A stretch of 64,000 nt of DNA from Bradyrhizobium sp. dw_411 (GTDB lineage: Bacteria > Pseudomonadota > Alphaproteobacteria > Rhizobiales > Xanthobacteraceae). Positions within the stretch are counted from its first letter, which is position 1. The number at the start of each line of letters is the position of its first letter. Made by a program: the position numbers and the translations under genes. Location: positions 62,001 through 126,000 of the forward strand of contig NZ_JAAVUY010000014.1 in assembly GCF_018449695.1 (NCBI RefSeq). The letters run 5' to 3'. This document shows, in pieces, positions 19,556 through 27,822 of this stretch. Below the pieces are notes generated by a model. The model saw nothing but the letters and a program-made list of their open reading frames with translations, was not told where the DNA came from and made no database searches.

Positions 19556-20293
19556 CTAGGCGATCGCGCCACCGTCGATGGTCAAGGTCGAGCCGGTGAT
19601 GTACTGCGCCTTGTCGCCCGCCAGGAACACAACACCGTTGGCGATGTCGTCCACCTTGCCGTAGCTGCCCACAGCCGTGATCTCCTTGAGCACGCCCCCG
19701 AACGGACCGTGGGCCGGGTTCATGTCGGTGTCGATGGAGCCCGGCTGCAACAGATTGACCGTGATCCCCTTCGGGCCGAGTTCGCGCGCGAGACCCTTGG
19801 TGAACGCGACCAGTGCCGACTTCGATCCTGCATACACGCCGACAACGGAGGCCGGCACGCGCTCGGCGAACAGACTTCCGATGTGGATGATGCGGCCGCC
19901 TTTACCGAGGTGGGCGAGCGCGGCCTTGCTGGCGACGATCGGCGAGCGTACGTTGACATCGAGGATCGCATCGATGTCCGCGAGCGAGAGATCCTTCAAA
20001 TCGCCGACCCGCAGAATGCCGGCATTGTTGACCAGGATATCGAGCCCGCCGAGTTCGGCCGCAGCCTTGTCGACCGAAGCCTGAACCGCGGCGGCGTCCG
20101 CGCTGTCGGCCTTGATCGCCACCGCCCGGCGCCCCAACGCTTCGATCTCGCGGACCACCTCCGCGGCACGATCCGCAGACTTTTCATACGTTATCGCGAC
20201 GTCAGCGCCTTCGGCCGCCAGTCCCTTGGCGATCGCGGCGCCAATGCCGCGGCTCGCGCCCGTTACCAGCGCCTTTTTTCCTTTTAAAATCAT
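19556..20293 (-). CDS. Short-chain dehydrogenase/reductase under TetR control
   Basis: A 245-residue classical SDR. TGASRGIG is at 11-18, NNAG at 89-92, catalytic S140 (HIGSLF), Y154 and K158 (YAGSK). The ending GSTLTIDGGAIA is the usual family finish. It is divergently transcribed from a TetR-type regulator, and a palindrome at 20310-20325 lies 16 bases upstream of its ATG. This pairing is the common arrangement for a regulator and its target reductase, often with small toxic carbonyls or antibiotics as inducers. The true substrate is unknown. Confidence 0.87.
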   Translation of the reverse strand: MILKGKKALVTGASRGIGAAIAKGLAAEGADVAITYEKSADRAAEVVREIEALGRRAVAIKADSADAAAVQASVDKAAAELGGLDILVNNAGILRVGDLKDLSLADIDAILDVNVRSPIVASKAALAHLGKGGRIIHIGSLFAERVPASVVGVYAGSKSALVAFTKGLARELGPKGITVNLLQPGSIDTDMNPAHGPFGGVLKEITAVGSYGKVDDIANGVVFLAGDKAQYITGSTLTIDGGAIA

Positions 20294-20309
20294 ATCCCTA
20301 CTCCATTTT

Positions 20310-20378
20310 TGTGTTGATCGACACAGAAATACATAGGCTATTGATTGGCGGGATCAAGCGAATTATGTGTTGATCATT
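20310..20378. promoter_or_regulatory. Candidate TetR operators
   Basis: TGTGTTGATCGACACA at 20310-20325 is a near-perfect palindrome with 5-base arms TGTGT/ACACA. The left half TGTGTTGATC recurs exactly at 20366-20375. Both lie in the gap between the divergent SDR and TetR genes, where a TetR protein would bind to repress both. Confidence 0.65.
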
Positions 20379-20392
20379 ATAAAAGGTCTGTG

Positions 20393-21004
20393 ATGGCAAC
20401 TATCGGACGTCCCCGGGAATTCGATCGCGACGCGGCGCTGGAAGCCGCGATGCGCGTGTTCTGGCGCAAGGGTTTCGCGACCGCCTCGATGAACGAGCTG
20501 TGCGACGCCATGGGCATTCGCTCGCCGAGCCTTTACGCGGCCTTCGGCAGCAAGGAGGCGCTCTACCTCGAAGCGATGGAGCATTACGTCCAGACCATCG
20601 GCCCTCCGGTCTGGGGCAATCTTCTGGCCGCGACGTCAGCGCGCGCGGCTTTCGAAAACGTTCTGCTGGCAGGGATGGAGACGCTGCCGGAATCCGGGGT
20701 GACGCCGGCGGGATGCATGGCGATGCTGGCGGCGGTCGGCGACGAATGGCCGGAAGCGATCATCGATGTCGCTAAAAATATCCGGCTTGAAGTACTCAGA
20801 CAGTTGCGTGCGCGACTGGAAACCGGCATGCGCGAAGGCGAGTTGCCGCCCTCCACCGATATTGATGGCCTGAGCCGGTTCTATCTCGGCGTATTTCAGG
20901 GGATGGCGGTCCAGGCGCGCGACGGCGCAACCGCAGCCGAATTACGAGGCGTGGCGGCGGCGGCAATGGCGGCTTGGCCGGGCAACGGCCGGAGGCAGGT
21001 GTGA
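20393..21004 (+). CDS. TetR-family transcriptional regulator
   Basis: A 203-residue repressor. The N-terminal helix-turn-helix is RPREFDRDAALEAAMRVFWRKGFATASMNELCDAMGIRSPSLYAAFGSKEALYLEAMEHY, typical of the TetR family. The C-terminal ligand domain is AefR-like (TPAGCMAMLAAVGDEWPEA...). The frame is open 16 codons further upstream, but the ATG at 20393 starts directly at the conserved domain. It is divergent from the SDR, which it probably controls along with itself. The inducer is not known. Confidence 0.9.
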   Translation: MATIGRPREFDRDAALEAAMRVFWRKGFATASMNELCDAMGIRSPSLYAAFGSKEALYLEAMEHYVQTIGPPVWGNLLAATSARAAFENVLLAGMETLPESGVTPAGCMAMLAAVGDEWPEAIIDVAKNIRLEVLRQLRARLETGMREGELPPSTDIDGLSRFYLGVFQGMAVQARDGATAAELRGVAAAAMAAWPGNGRRQV

Positions 21005-21058
21005 CTATCCGGGACTTGGTACCGCATTGCGCAGGCTGAAGGCGCCCCCGCCTTGTTG

Positions 21059-21170
21059 TTATTCGATCACCTCATCCGCAGTCGCAAGCAGCGACGCTGG
21101 CACGGTGAGACCGAGCTGGTTGGCTGTCTTGAGGTTAATCACCAGGTCCAGTTGGATTCCGCCAAACACA
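21059..21170 (-). pseudogene. C-terminal remnant of a TrpX-type ABC substrate-binding protein
   Basis: Reading the minus strand gives an in-frame fragment of about 37 residues ending with stop TAA at 21059. It contains LDLVINLKTANQLGLTVPAS then LLATADEVIE. The C-terminus of the intact binding protein at 61126-62163 reads FELAINLKTARTLGVTFSPA then LLATADEVIE. No N-terminal part is present upstream, so this is a truncated relic of a PF04392-type binding protein. Confidence 0.75.
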
Positions 21171-21209
21171 GGCATTGGCGGGATCGCGTACCCATCGGGT
21201 CTGGTCCGA

Positions 21210-21247
21210 CCGAAGGGGGTATTCGGCGCACTCCGAACCCCCTTCGG
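21210..21247 (-). terminator. Hairpin downstream of the RidA-like gene
   Basis: Arms CCGAAGGGGGT (21210-21220) and ACCCCCTTCGG (21237-21247) pair, with an inner TTCGG/CCGAA extension. It starts 6 bases past the stop of the RidA-like gene. There is no long T-run, so it may be a terminator-like or mRNA-stabilising hairpin. Confidence 0.5.
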
Positions 21248-21253
21248 AAAAGC

Positions 21254-21721
21254 TCACTTGCCGCCAATCACCGCATATCCCTGGATTTCAATCTTGCCTT
21301 CAGGAGCCGCCAGCGCCGTAATGGTGATGAGCGCACTGCCCGGGAAATTATCGCCGAACACTTCGCGGCGGATTTGTGTGAAACGATCGCCGTTACGCAC
21401 ATCCGTGATGAAGACCGTCATCTGAACGATGTCGCCAAGCTTGCCGCCGGCCTTCTGCATCGTGCGATCGAGGTTCTTAAAAAGCTGCCTCGCCTGACCT
21501 TCAAAGTCGCCCGCCAGCGATTTGCCGTTGTCGTCTACCATCGCGATCTGCCCTGCCAGCCAAACTATTTTGCCGCCTTCGGTGATCACAGCCTCCGAAT
21601 AGCCGCGCCGTTGCGGTTGGTCGCCTTTAAGATACTCCTTCGAGTCCGCCGCGGCAGACCAGCCGAGCAGCGTCATCAGGACGGCGCCGATAAAAGTCAG
21701 TGAGGTTGTTTTGGCGTTCAT
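21254..21721 (-). CDS. Secreted RidA/YjgF-family protein
   Basis: A 155-residue protein with a signal peptide (SLTFIGAVLMTLLGWSAAADS) followed by a RidA domain (GKIVWLAGQIAMVDDNG, QARQLFKNLDRTMQKAGGKLGDIVQMTVFITD, FPGSALITITALAAPEGKIEIQGYAV). Cytosolic RidA removes reactive enamines made by PLP enzymes using a conserved Arg in the PARSCVEV segment. Here that segment is FPGSALITI, without the Arg, so deaminase activity is unlikely. Export to the periplasm is also not typical of RidA. It may bind a small ligand. Confidence 0.85.
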   Translation of the reverse strand: MNAKTTSLTFIGAVLMTLLGWSAAADSKEYLKGDQPQRRGYSEAVITEGGKIVWLAGQIAMVDDNGKSLAGDFEGQARQLFKNLDRTMQKAGGKLGDIVQMTVFITDVRNGDRFTQIRREVFGDNFPGSALITITALAAPEGKIEIQGYAVIGGK

Positions 21722-21793
21722 TTTTTCTCTTCCTTTTCCGGGTAGCAGATTGCCCGCATCAACCGGCCGGCTCGTGCGGGCTATCTGGCGCCC

Positions 21794-21907
21794 TTACTTA
21801 CCATGCGCCTGCGCGATCTGTCCCACGAGCTTGGTCCAGGGCATGCCGAGCGCGGCGTAAACCGCACCGGCTTCCGGCCGCGCATTATCTTTGAGGATTT
21901 CCACCAT
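21794..21907 (-). other. Possible 37-residue ORF or gene remnant
   Basis: Six bases after the stop of the histidine kinase, an ATG opens a 37-codon frame (start MVEILKDNARPEAGAVYAAL, end VGQIAQAHGK). Its third codon positions are mostly G or C, as in real genes here. It has no Shine-Dalgarno outside the kinase coding sequence and I do not recognise it. It is either a small downstream peptide gene or the tail of a degraded gene. Confidence 0.3.
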
Positions 21908-21913
21908 CTATCG

Positions 21914-23626
21914 TCACAGCCCATGATGTGCAGGCGGCGGACCTTCGATCGGGAGCGAGAGGTGAAAATCTGCGCCACGTGACGAATTATTGGTCGCCCA
22001 TAGATGGCCGCCATGCCCCTCAACGATGGAGCGGCTTATCGACAGACCGATCCCGACACTGTGGGGTTTCGTCGTGAAGAACGCATTGAAAATCTGATTC
22101 ACCGGCAGCGGCGGCAGTCCGACGCCGGTATCGCTGACGGACACCGTGACCTGTCCATTTTCCGCTCGCTGGGACTTGATGGTGAGCTCCCGCGTCCCGT
22201 CCGCATCGTTCATGGCCTCGATGCCATTAATCATGAGGTTCATCAGAACCTGCTGCAATTGCACGCGATCGCCCGCAATCGCAGCAGGGCCCTCCATCAA
22301 TTCGGCGCGGATCGACACGGCATATCGCGCCGCCTCGCCGCGCAAGAGAACGATCATCTCCCGAATAACATCGTTGACGTCGACTGCCTCGCGCAGCGGA
22401 GCCCCCTTGTCGAAGAGCTGCTGCATTCGGGTAACAGTCCCTGCAGCACGCCTTCCGTCCTTTACAATCATGCTTGCGGTCGTGCGCGCCTCCTCGACAT
22501 TCGGGACCTCATGGGACAGCCAGCGCAAGCAGGTCTCGGCATTCATCATGATGGCGCCGATTGGATGATTGACCTCATTGGCCAGAGAAGAAGTCAACTC
22601 TCCCATCGCATTTATCCGGCCGACCCGTGCCAGTTCCGCTTGCGCCTGGCGCAACCCTTCTTCGGCCCGCTTTCGGCTGACGATTTCGCTCTGCAGCGCT
22701 TCGTTTGCCCGCAATAGCTCGGTGGCGCGTTCCTTCAACCGGCTTGCAGCGATGGCGAGACGGCGATACAGGCGCGAATTTTCCAGTACCAGCACCGCGA
22801 GCACGAAACTCGCCGCCAAGGCGCCGTAAATTCGTCCCGCGTAAAAGCCCAGATCGTAGCGACCGCCGTTCAGGTACGAACTCAGCGTGATATCGCAAAA
22901 CCAGTAGCCCATGACGACCATGAGCCACAGATTGAGCAGGCTGTGCCGGCGGCGCGCCGACAGCAGGACGAACGCCCCCACAACCAGGATGACGTCAGCC
23001 AGATTGACGACCCTTTGCCAGGGCGTGAAACCGTTTGCATCCAGCATCGGTGGCAGCATCCGCCCATTCTCGGTGCCCCACGTCGCGGCGAACCAGCATA
23101 GGAAGACAGCGCCAATGACTGCAATCACTGCCGACGCAATCGCGAGACGCGGCGTCGTTGCAACCTCGCGGCCGCTGTCATGAAACAGCGCATAAAAAAT
23201 CACGACGAGCGGAAAGCCCCCGTGCCAGAGCACACAGAGCCACAACGCCGTTTGCGATCCCGCCCCGAGCAAGCCGGTAGCCGAGAACATGCCGGGAAAC
23301 GTCAATAACTGAACCACGCTGATCAGCGAGGCAAACAGATATCCGCTTGCCAACAGCAGCAACGCGCGTGAGCGCAGGATGTTGAACTGGCCGAAGAGAA
23401 TGACGGCGGTCGTCAAGTCATTGAGTATCGATACGGCATTGTATACGGCGACAAAGGCAGGCGAAGCCGGCAGCGGCACGCGCACATAAGGGACGCAGGC
23501 CACAAAGACGACAGCCGAAATCACGGCCGGCGCAAGGCAAAGACGCAACTCGCGCGGTCCCACCGCAGCTCTCGACAGGAAGGCACCGTGGTCGTCGCTA
23601 ACCGCATAGGACGTGGAGAGGCTCAT
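21914..23626 (-). CDS. MASE4-type membrane sensor histidine kinase with substituted phospho-acceptor
   Basis: About 570 residues from the ATG at 23626, which has GGTAGGAAA just upstream; a longer start at 23728 is possible. The N-terminal half holds about seven hydrophobic segments resembling the MASE4 sensor (GYLFASLISVVQLLTFPGMFS, WHGGFPLVVIFYALF). A coiled coil (about 290-330) leads to a histidine-kinase dimerisation segment GELTSSLANEVNHPIGAI. Related kinases have SLAHEINQP. Here the phospho-acceptor position is Asn (N350) and the nearest His is four residues later. The ATPase boxes are intact: NLMINGIEAM, SDTGVGLP and GIGLSISRSIVEGHGG. No response regulator is adjacent. Confidence 0.88.
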   Translation of the reverse strand: MSLSTSYAVSDDHGAFLSRAAVGPRELRLCLAPAVISAVVFVACVPYVRVPLPASPAFVAVYNAVSILNDLTTAVILFGQFNILRSRALLLLASGYLFASLISVVQLLTFPGMFSATGLLGAGSQTALWLCVLWHGGFPLVVIFYALFHDSGREVATTPRLAIASAVIAVIGAVFLCWFAATWGTENGRMLPPMLDANGFTPWQRVVNLADVILVVGAFVLLSARRRHSLLNLWLMVVMGYWFCDITLSSYLNGGRYDLGFYAGRIYGALAASFVLAVLVLENSRLYRRLAIAASRLKERATELLRANEALQSEIVSRKRAEEGLRQAQAELARVGRINAMGELTSSLANEVNHPIGAIMMNAETCLRWLSHEVPNVEEARTTASMIVKDGRRAAGTVTRMQQLFDKGAPLREAVDVNDVIREMIVLLRGEAARYAVSIRAELMEGPAAIAGDRVQLQQVLMNLMINGIEAMNDADGTRELTIKSQRAENGQVTVSVSDTGVGLPPLPVNQIFNAFFTTKPHSVGIGLSISRSIVEGHGGHLWATNNSSRGADFHLSLPIEGPPPAHHGL

Positions 23627-24114
23627 TTTCCTACCGGGCGAGTTCGACGGCGCTATCTGACGTTCACTTGGTTGATCTGACCGGGCCTTGCACGCATTAC
23701 TATTCAGCCTTTGGAATAGGCTGGTCATACCAACGTATGAGTGGCCGGTGCGTCGCTGTTTCTTCGGCTGGACTGATCAGCACGACGGCTGTTGAATGGC
23801 TTTGTCGGCAAGTGGATCGCACCGCATGCGGTTCATCGGGCTTGCCTGATGTCGCCACACTCTACTTCGCCACCCATCACCCGATGTCCGCGACCGATGC
23901 GGACGGCGCTGATAGCCCGAGCATGATTGCCACCGGCCCTCCACGCGCGCCGGGCGTATATTGCATGCCACACTTTGGCCGCGCCTGGGGTGTCCGGCAG
24001 CGGTTTTGGCCGGACCGGCACATAGCCGCTGTGGCCGCCCGGCCAGACCCGTGATATACCTTGGGATACAACGAGACCTCACAAGAGGTCCGTTCCACAG
24101 GGAGAGCAAAGCCA
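23627..24114. other. Intergenic region between sensor kinase and aldehyde dehydrogenase
   Basis: Almost 490 bases between two divergent genes. The open frames here lack family resemblance and coding character. A weak hairpin (CAGCCT...AGGCTG) is at 23705-23723. The promoters of the kinase and of the dehydrogenase must lie here. I could not assign them. Confidence 0.5.
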
Positions 24115-25521
24115 ATGAGTGACTTCAATCTTCTCATCAACGGTAAGATGGTTCCCGGCGATCTCACGATGCCTGTCCTCAATCCCGCCACCGAAGAAGT
24201 GCTGGCCCAGTGCCCGCGCGCTTCCAAAAATCAGCTCGACGAAGCTGTCGCGGCCGCCAAGGCTGCTTTTCCGGCATGGGCCGCAACCCCGATTACCGAG
24301 CGCCGCAAGCTTGTCACCAGGATGGCTGAGGCGATCGAAGCCAACACCAATGAACTGGCGCGCCTCCTGACTTCAGAACAAGGCAAGCCGCTGGCCGACG
24401 CGACCGGCGAAGTCATGGGCATGGCCGGCTTCTTCCGTTACCTGAGCTCGCTCGACCTGCCGATGCGGGTGATCGAGGATTCCGGCGACCGCCGTGTCGA
24501 GGCCCATCGCCGTCCGCTCGGCGTGATCGGCGCCATCATCCCGTGGAACTATCCGCTGCTGATCCTCAGCTTCAAACTGCCGTCGGCGCTGTTGGCCGGC
24601 AATACCGTGATCGTGAAGCCGGCGCCGACCACACCCTTGTCGACGCTGAAATTCGCCGAGCTGATCAAGGATATCCTGCCCAAGGGCGTGCTCAACGTCA
24701 TCACCGACGCCAACGATCTCGGCGACGCGATGACCAAGCATCCGGACATCCGCAAGATCTCGTTCACCGGTTCGACCGCGACCGGCCAGAAGGTGATGGC
24801 GAGCGCGGCTGCGACCCTGAAGCGGATCACGCTCGAACTCGGCGGCAATGACGCCAGCATCGTGCTCGACGACGTCGATCCGAAGAAGGTCGCTCCGGGC
24901 ATCTTCGAGGGCGCGTTCCAGAATTCGGGACAGGTCTGCCTCGCGATCAAACGGCTCTATGTGCATGAATCGGTTTATGACGAAATCTGCAACGAGCTCG
25001 TGGCGATCGCCAAGAGCACCGTGGTGGACGACGGATCGAAGCAGGGCACCAAGCTTGGGCCGCTGCAGAACAAGATGCAGTACGAAAAGGTCAAGGGCTT
25101 CCTCGACGACGCCCGCAAGAACGGCAACGTCATTGCCGGCGGTTCGGCGATGGATCGGCCGGGCTATTTCATTGAGCCAACCATCGTGCGCGATATCAAG
25201 GAAGGCTCCAGGCTGGTCGACGAAGAGCAGTTCGGGCCGGTGCTGCCGGTGATCAAATATTCCGACAATGATGACGTGATCCGCCGCGCCAATGCCACCA
25301 CCTACGGTCTCGGTGCATCGGTCTGGTCGTCGGATACGGCCCGCGCCCATAAGGTCGCGAGCCAGATCGAGGCCGGCACGGTCTGGATCAACAAGCACCT
25401 CGACATGGCGCCACACATTCCGTTCGGCGGCGCCAAGCAGTCCGGCATCGGCACTGAATTCGCCGAAGAAGGATTGGCCGAATTCACCCAACTGCAGATC
25501 ATCAACGAAGCTCGTGCCTGA
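24115..25521 (+). CDS. NAD(P)-dependent aldehyde dehydrogenase
   Basis: A 468-residue ALDH-family enzyme that oxidises an aldehyde to the acid. The cofactor region is PLGVIGAIIPWNYPLLILSF, the Rossmann glycine loop is FTGSTATGQKV, the general base E241 is in ELGGNDAS, and the thiol nucleophile C275 is in NSGQVCLAIKR. The ending IPFGGAKQSGIGTEFAEEGLAEFTQ is typical. The start chosen (24115) follows a Shine-Dalgarno GGGAGA; an 18-codon upstream extension looks spurious. It is followed by a DUF2478 gene and a strong terminator. The aldehyde cannot be identified by sequence alone. Confidence 0.94.
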   Translation: MSDFNLLINGKMVPGDLTMPVLNPATEEVLAQCPRASKNQLDEAVAAAKAAFPAWAATPITERRKLVTRMAEAIEANTNELARLLTSEQGKPLADATGEVMGMAGFFRYLSSLDLPMRVIEDSGDRRVEAHRRPLGVIGAIIPWNYPLLILSFKLPSALLAGNTVIVKPAPTTPLSTLKFAELIKDILPKGVLNVITDANDLGDAMTKHPDIRKISFTGSTATGQKVMASAAATLKRITLELGGNDASIVLDDVDPKKVAPGIFEGAFQNSGQVCLAIKRLYVHESVYDEICNELVAIAKSTVVDDGSKQGTKLGPLQNKMQYEKVKGFLDDARKNGNVIAGGSAMDRPGYFIEPTIVRDIKEGSRLVDEEQFGPVLPVIKYSDNDDVIRRANATTYGLGASVWSSDTARAHKVASQIEAGTVWINKHLDMAPHIPFGGAKQSGIGTEFAEEGLAEFTQLQIINEARA

Positions 25522-25622
25522 TCGGCAGATCAATCGATCGCGGCGGCACTCCCGCCGCGATCATCCATCAAATGCCGGCCGGCAAAGCCGCCGGTCGGCA
25601 TCATAAGAAACGGAAGGTCGTT

Positions 25623-26189
25623 ATGTTCGACTCCCAATGCGACCTCGCGGCGCTGGTCTATGATAGGGATCAAGACCCCGACCAGGTGTTGTGCGACTTC
25701 GCGACTGACCTGAAAGCCCGTGGCTACCGTGCGGTGGGCCTCGTTCAACTCGGCTATCACTGCACCGACACACCGCAACTTTCCGCGATGCTGGTTCATT
25801 CCGGCGAGGAATTGCAGCTGTTTCAAAATCTCGGCACCTGTTCCACCGGCTGCCGGCTGGATGTCGGGCAGTTGCTCGATGCCGGGGCGCAAGTCGCCTG
25901 CGCGATCGATCAGGGCGCCGACCTCGTGATCGTGAACCGGTTCGGTCGGCAGGAACGCGAAGGCAAAGGCCTGTCCTATCTGGTCGAGCGCGCCTTGAGC
26001 GCCGACATTCCGGTCGTGATCGCGGTGCCCAGCCATCGCTTTGCAGACTGGATCAGGTTCGCCGACGGCATGAGCGTGAAGTTGCGCTGCAACCGGCAAG
26101 CGCTGGACGCATGGTGGGACGCAGTCTCGGCGCGCAACGCCGGGACGATCAGGCTCGAGCATCCGACCGTCTGCGAAGCTTTCAAATAA
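25623..26189 (+). CDS. DUF2478 family protein
   Basis: A 188-residue cytoplasmic protein matching the DUF2478 family, which is often encoded near molybdate/nitrogenase-type metal genes but has no proven function. Family features seen here are LAALVYDRDQDPDQVLCDFA near the start, SGEELQLFQNLGTCSTGCRLDVGQL, GADLVIVNRFGRQEREGKG and IPVVIAVPSHRFADWIRFADG. The start at 25623 begins the conserved part; upstream codons look non-coding. It is about 100 bases after the aldehyde dehydrogenase and ends at a strong terminator. No metal cluster lies near it in this window. Confidence 0.8.
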   Translation: MFDSQCDLAALVYDRDQDPDQVLCDFATDLKARGYRAVGLVQLGYHCTDTPQLSAMLVHSGEELQLFQNLGTCSTGCRLDVGQLLDAGAQVACAIDQGADLVIVNRFGRQEREGKGLSYLVERALSADIPVVIAVPSHRFADWIRFADGMSVKLRCNRQALDAWWDAVSARNAGTIRLEHPTVCEAFK

Positions 26190-26213
26190 GAAAATTGCAA
26201 ATCGGCTGCTTGC

Positions 26214-26242
26214 AAAAAATGCGCGGTTCCGCGCATTTTTTT
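26214..26242 (+). terminator. Strong rho-independent terminator
   Basis: A perfect 13-base-pair stem AAAAAATGCGCGG / CCGCGCATTTTTT with a two-base loop, running into more T residues. It sits 25 bases after the DUF2478 stop and separates it from the next binding-protein gene. Confidence 0.9.
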
Positions 26243-26363
26243 ATGCGGCAACGCGCTGCCGTCGTGCGGAAATGCCTTCCCAACCGGCAAAGGGCAGGCA
26301 TAGACTTCGGCAGGCCTCGCTCGCCGAGAGCCATAAAAACAAACAACATCAGGGGAGAAAATC

Positions 26364-27638
26364 GTGCAGCGACCAGGCCCATTTCTTGTCCCAAGCAAAA
26401 TTCAAAGCCAGATCAATCTCGTCCCGCTCGCGGCCGTATTGGCCCTCAGTTTGGCTGGACCGGCCCAAGCCCAATCCAGCGATCCCATCAAGATCGGCGT
26501 GATCGCCGAAGTGCAGTCGATCGCCGGCGCCGCGACGCCGGGCGGCGCTCAGATCGCCGCCAGCGAGATCAACGCCAAGGGCGGCATCCTCGGCCGCCAG
26601 ATCGAGATCGTGACCTACGACAACAAGAGCTCGTCGGCGGATTCGGTGCGTGCGTTCCAGCGCGCGGTCAGCGAGGACAAGGTTTCGGCCGTGATCGCGA
26701 GCTATATCAGCGAAGTGGTGCTGGCGCTCGAGCCCTGGGCTGCACGGTTGAAAATACCGCTGATCACGCCGGGTGCGGCATCCAACGAGATCACCAAGGC
26801 AATTCATAATGACTACGACAAGAACAAGTACACTTTCCACGGTTACCTGACGTCGGCGGCTCAGGCCGAACTCGTCTGCGGCGCGGCCAAGGAGCTGCTG
26901 GTCGACCAGCTCAAATTCAAGACGGTCGCGATCATGAGCGAGGACGCCGCCTGGACCAAGCCGCTCGATATCGGCTACGAGGCGTGCCTGCCGAAGGCCG
27001 GACTGAAAGTGGTCGAGCATGTCCGCTTCTCGCCCGACACCACCGACTTCACGCCGATCTTCAACAATATCGAGAGCAAGAAGCCGGACGTGATCGTTAC
27101 TGGTATCTCGCATGTCGGCGTGCAGCCGACCGTGCAATGGAAGAACCAGCAGGTCCCGATCCCGATGTTCGGCATCAGCGCGCAGGCGCTGAGCCCGACC
27201 TTCTGGAACGACACCAATGGCGCCGCCGACGGCGTGCCGTCGCTCGCGGTCGCGACACCCGACGTCGCGGTCACCTCGAAGACAAAACCGTTCGCGCAGG
27301 CGTTCAAGGCGAAGTTCGGTACAGCTCCGGCCTATACCGGTTATACCGCTTATGACGAGGTCTATATCATCGCGGAAGCGATCCAGCGCGCCGGCTCAAC
27401 CGATCCCGACAAGATGGTCGCTGAACTCGAAAAGACCAATTACGAAGGCACCATCGGGCGCATTCAGTTCTACGGCAAGGACGACGAATTCACGCACGGG
27501 ATCAAGTCCGGCCCCGGCGCCGTGACCGGCCTCGTATTCCAGTGGCAGAACGGCAAGCAGATCGCGGTCTGGCCCAAGGCGGTCGCGGAGGGGAAACTCA
27601 AATTCCCGGATTTCGTGACGGTAGGGCAGGCGCGGTGA
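26364..27638 (+). CDS. Orphan LivK-type ABC substrate-binding protein
   Basis: A 424-residue binding protein starting with GTG, preceded by AGGGGAGA. The signal peptide (LVPLAAVLALSLAGPAQAQS) ends near residue 37. The mature start is PIKIGVIAEVQSIAGAATPGGAQIAASEINAKGGILGRQIEIVTYDNKSS, as in LivK/AmiC proteins. No permease or ATPase is adjacent, so it probably delivers ligand to a Liv transporter encoded elsewhere. The nearest complete sets in this window are about 7 kb either side. Ligand unknown. Confidence 0.92.
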   Translation: MQRPGPFLVPSKIQSQINLVPLAAVLALSLAGPAQAQSSDPIKIGVIAEVQSIAGAATPGGAQIAASEINAKGGILGRQIEIVTYDNKSSSADSVRAFQRAVSEDKVSAVIASYISEVVLALEPWAARLKIPLITPGAASNEITKAIHNDYDKNKYTFHGYLTSAAQAELVCGAAKELLVDQLKFKTVAIMSEDAAWTKPLDIGYEACLPKAGLKVVEHVRFSPDTTDFTPIFNNIESKKPDVIVTGISHVGVQPTVQWKNQQVPIPMFGISAQALSPTFWNDTNGAADGVPSLAVATPDVAVTSKTKPFAQAFKAKFGTAPAYTGYTAYDEVYIIAEAIQRAGSTDPDKMVAELEKTNYEGTIGRIQFYGKDDEFTHGIKSGPGAVTGLVFQWQNGKQIAVWPKAVAEGKLKFPDFVTVGQAR

Positions 27639-27663
27639 AGTAAAGCGCTTTAGCGGCTGCGGC

Positions 27664-27705
27664 ATCCTTCGAGACGCCCGCCTTTGGCGGGCTCCTCAGG
27701 ATGAG
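27664..27705. repeat. ATCCTTCGAGACGC-type dispersed hairpin
   Basis: A hairpin with CATCCT/AGGATG ends and an inner GCCCGCC...GGCGGGC stem. The flanks ATCCTTCGAG and CTCAGGATGAGG recur at 54604-54640. This form is a common Bradyrhizobium intergenic repeat. Confidence 0.7.
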
Positions 27706-27732
27706 GCCTGAGGGAATCTGAGATCTCAGGCT

Positions 27733-27810
27733 GTAGCCCGGATGAGCGCAGCTATATCCGGGAATGGCCGCGAGACCGGCCCCGGATGTCGCTACGCTCA
27801 TCCGGGCTAC
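27733..27810. repeat. GTAGCCCGGATGAGCG palindromic repeat
   Basis: Perfect 16-base arms GTAGCCCGGATGAGCG (27733-27748) and CGCTCATCCGGGCTAC (27795-27810) enclose inner paired segments. It lies between convergent genes, so it may help terminate both transcripts. Confidence 0.8.
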
Positions 27811-27822
27811 TGCAGCAAAATT

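Noticed and set aside
23668..24054. 128-residue plus-strand open frame in the kinase-ALDH gap
   Set aside because: No ribosome-binding site, no family resemblance and atypical composition (Cys, Trp and Pro scattered).
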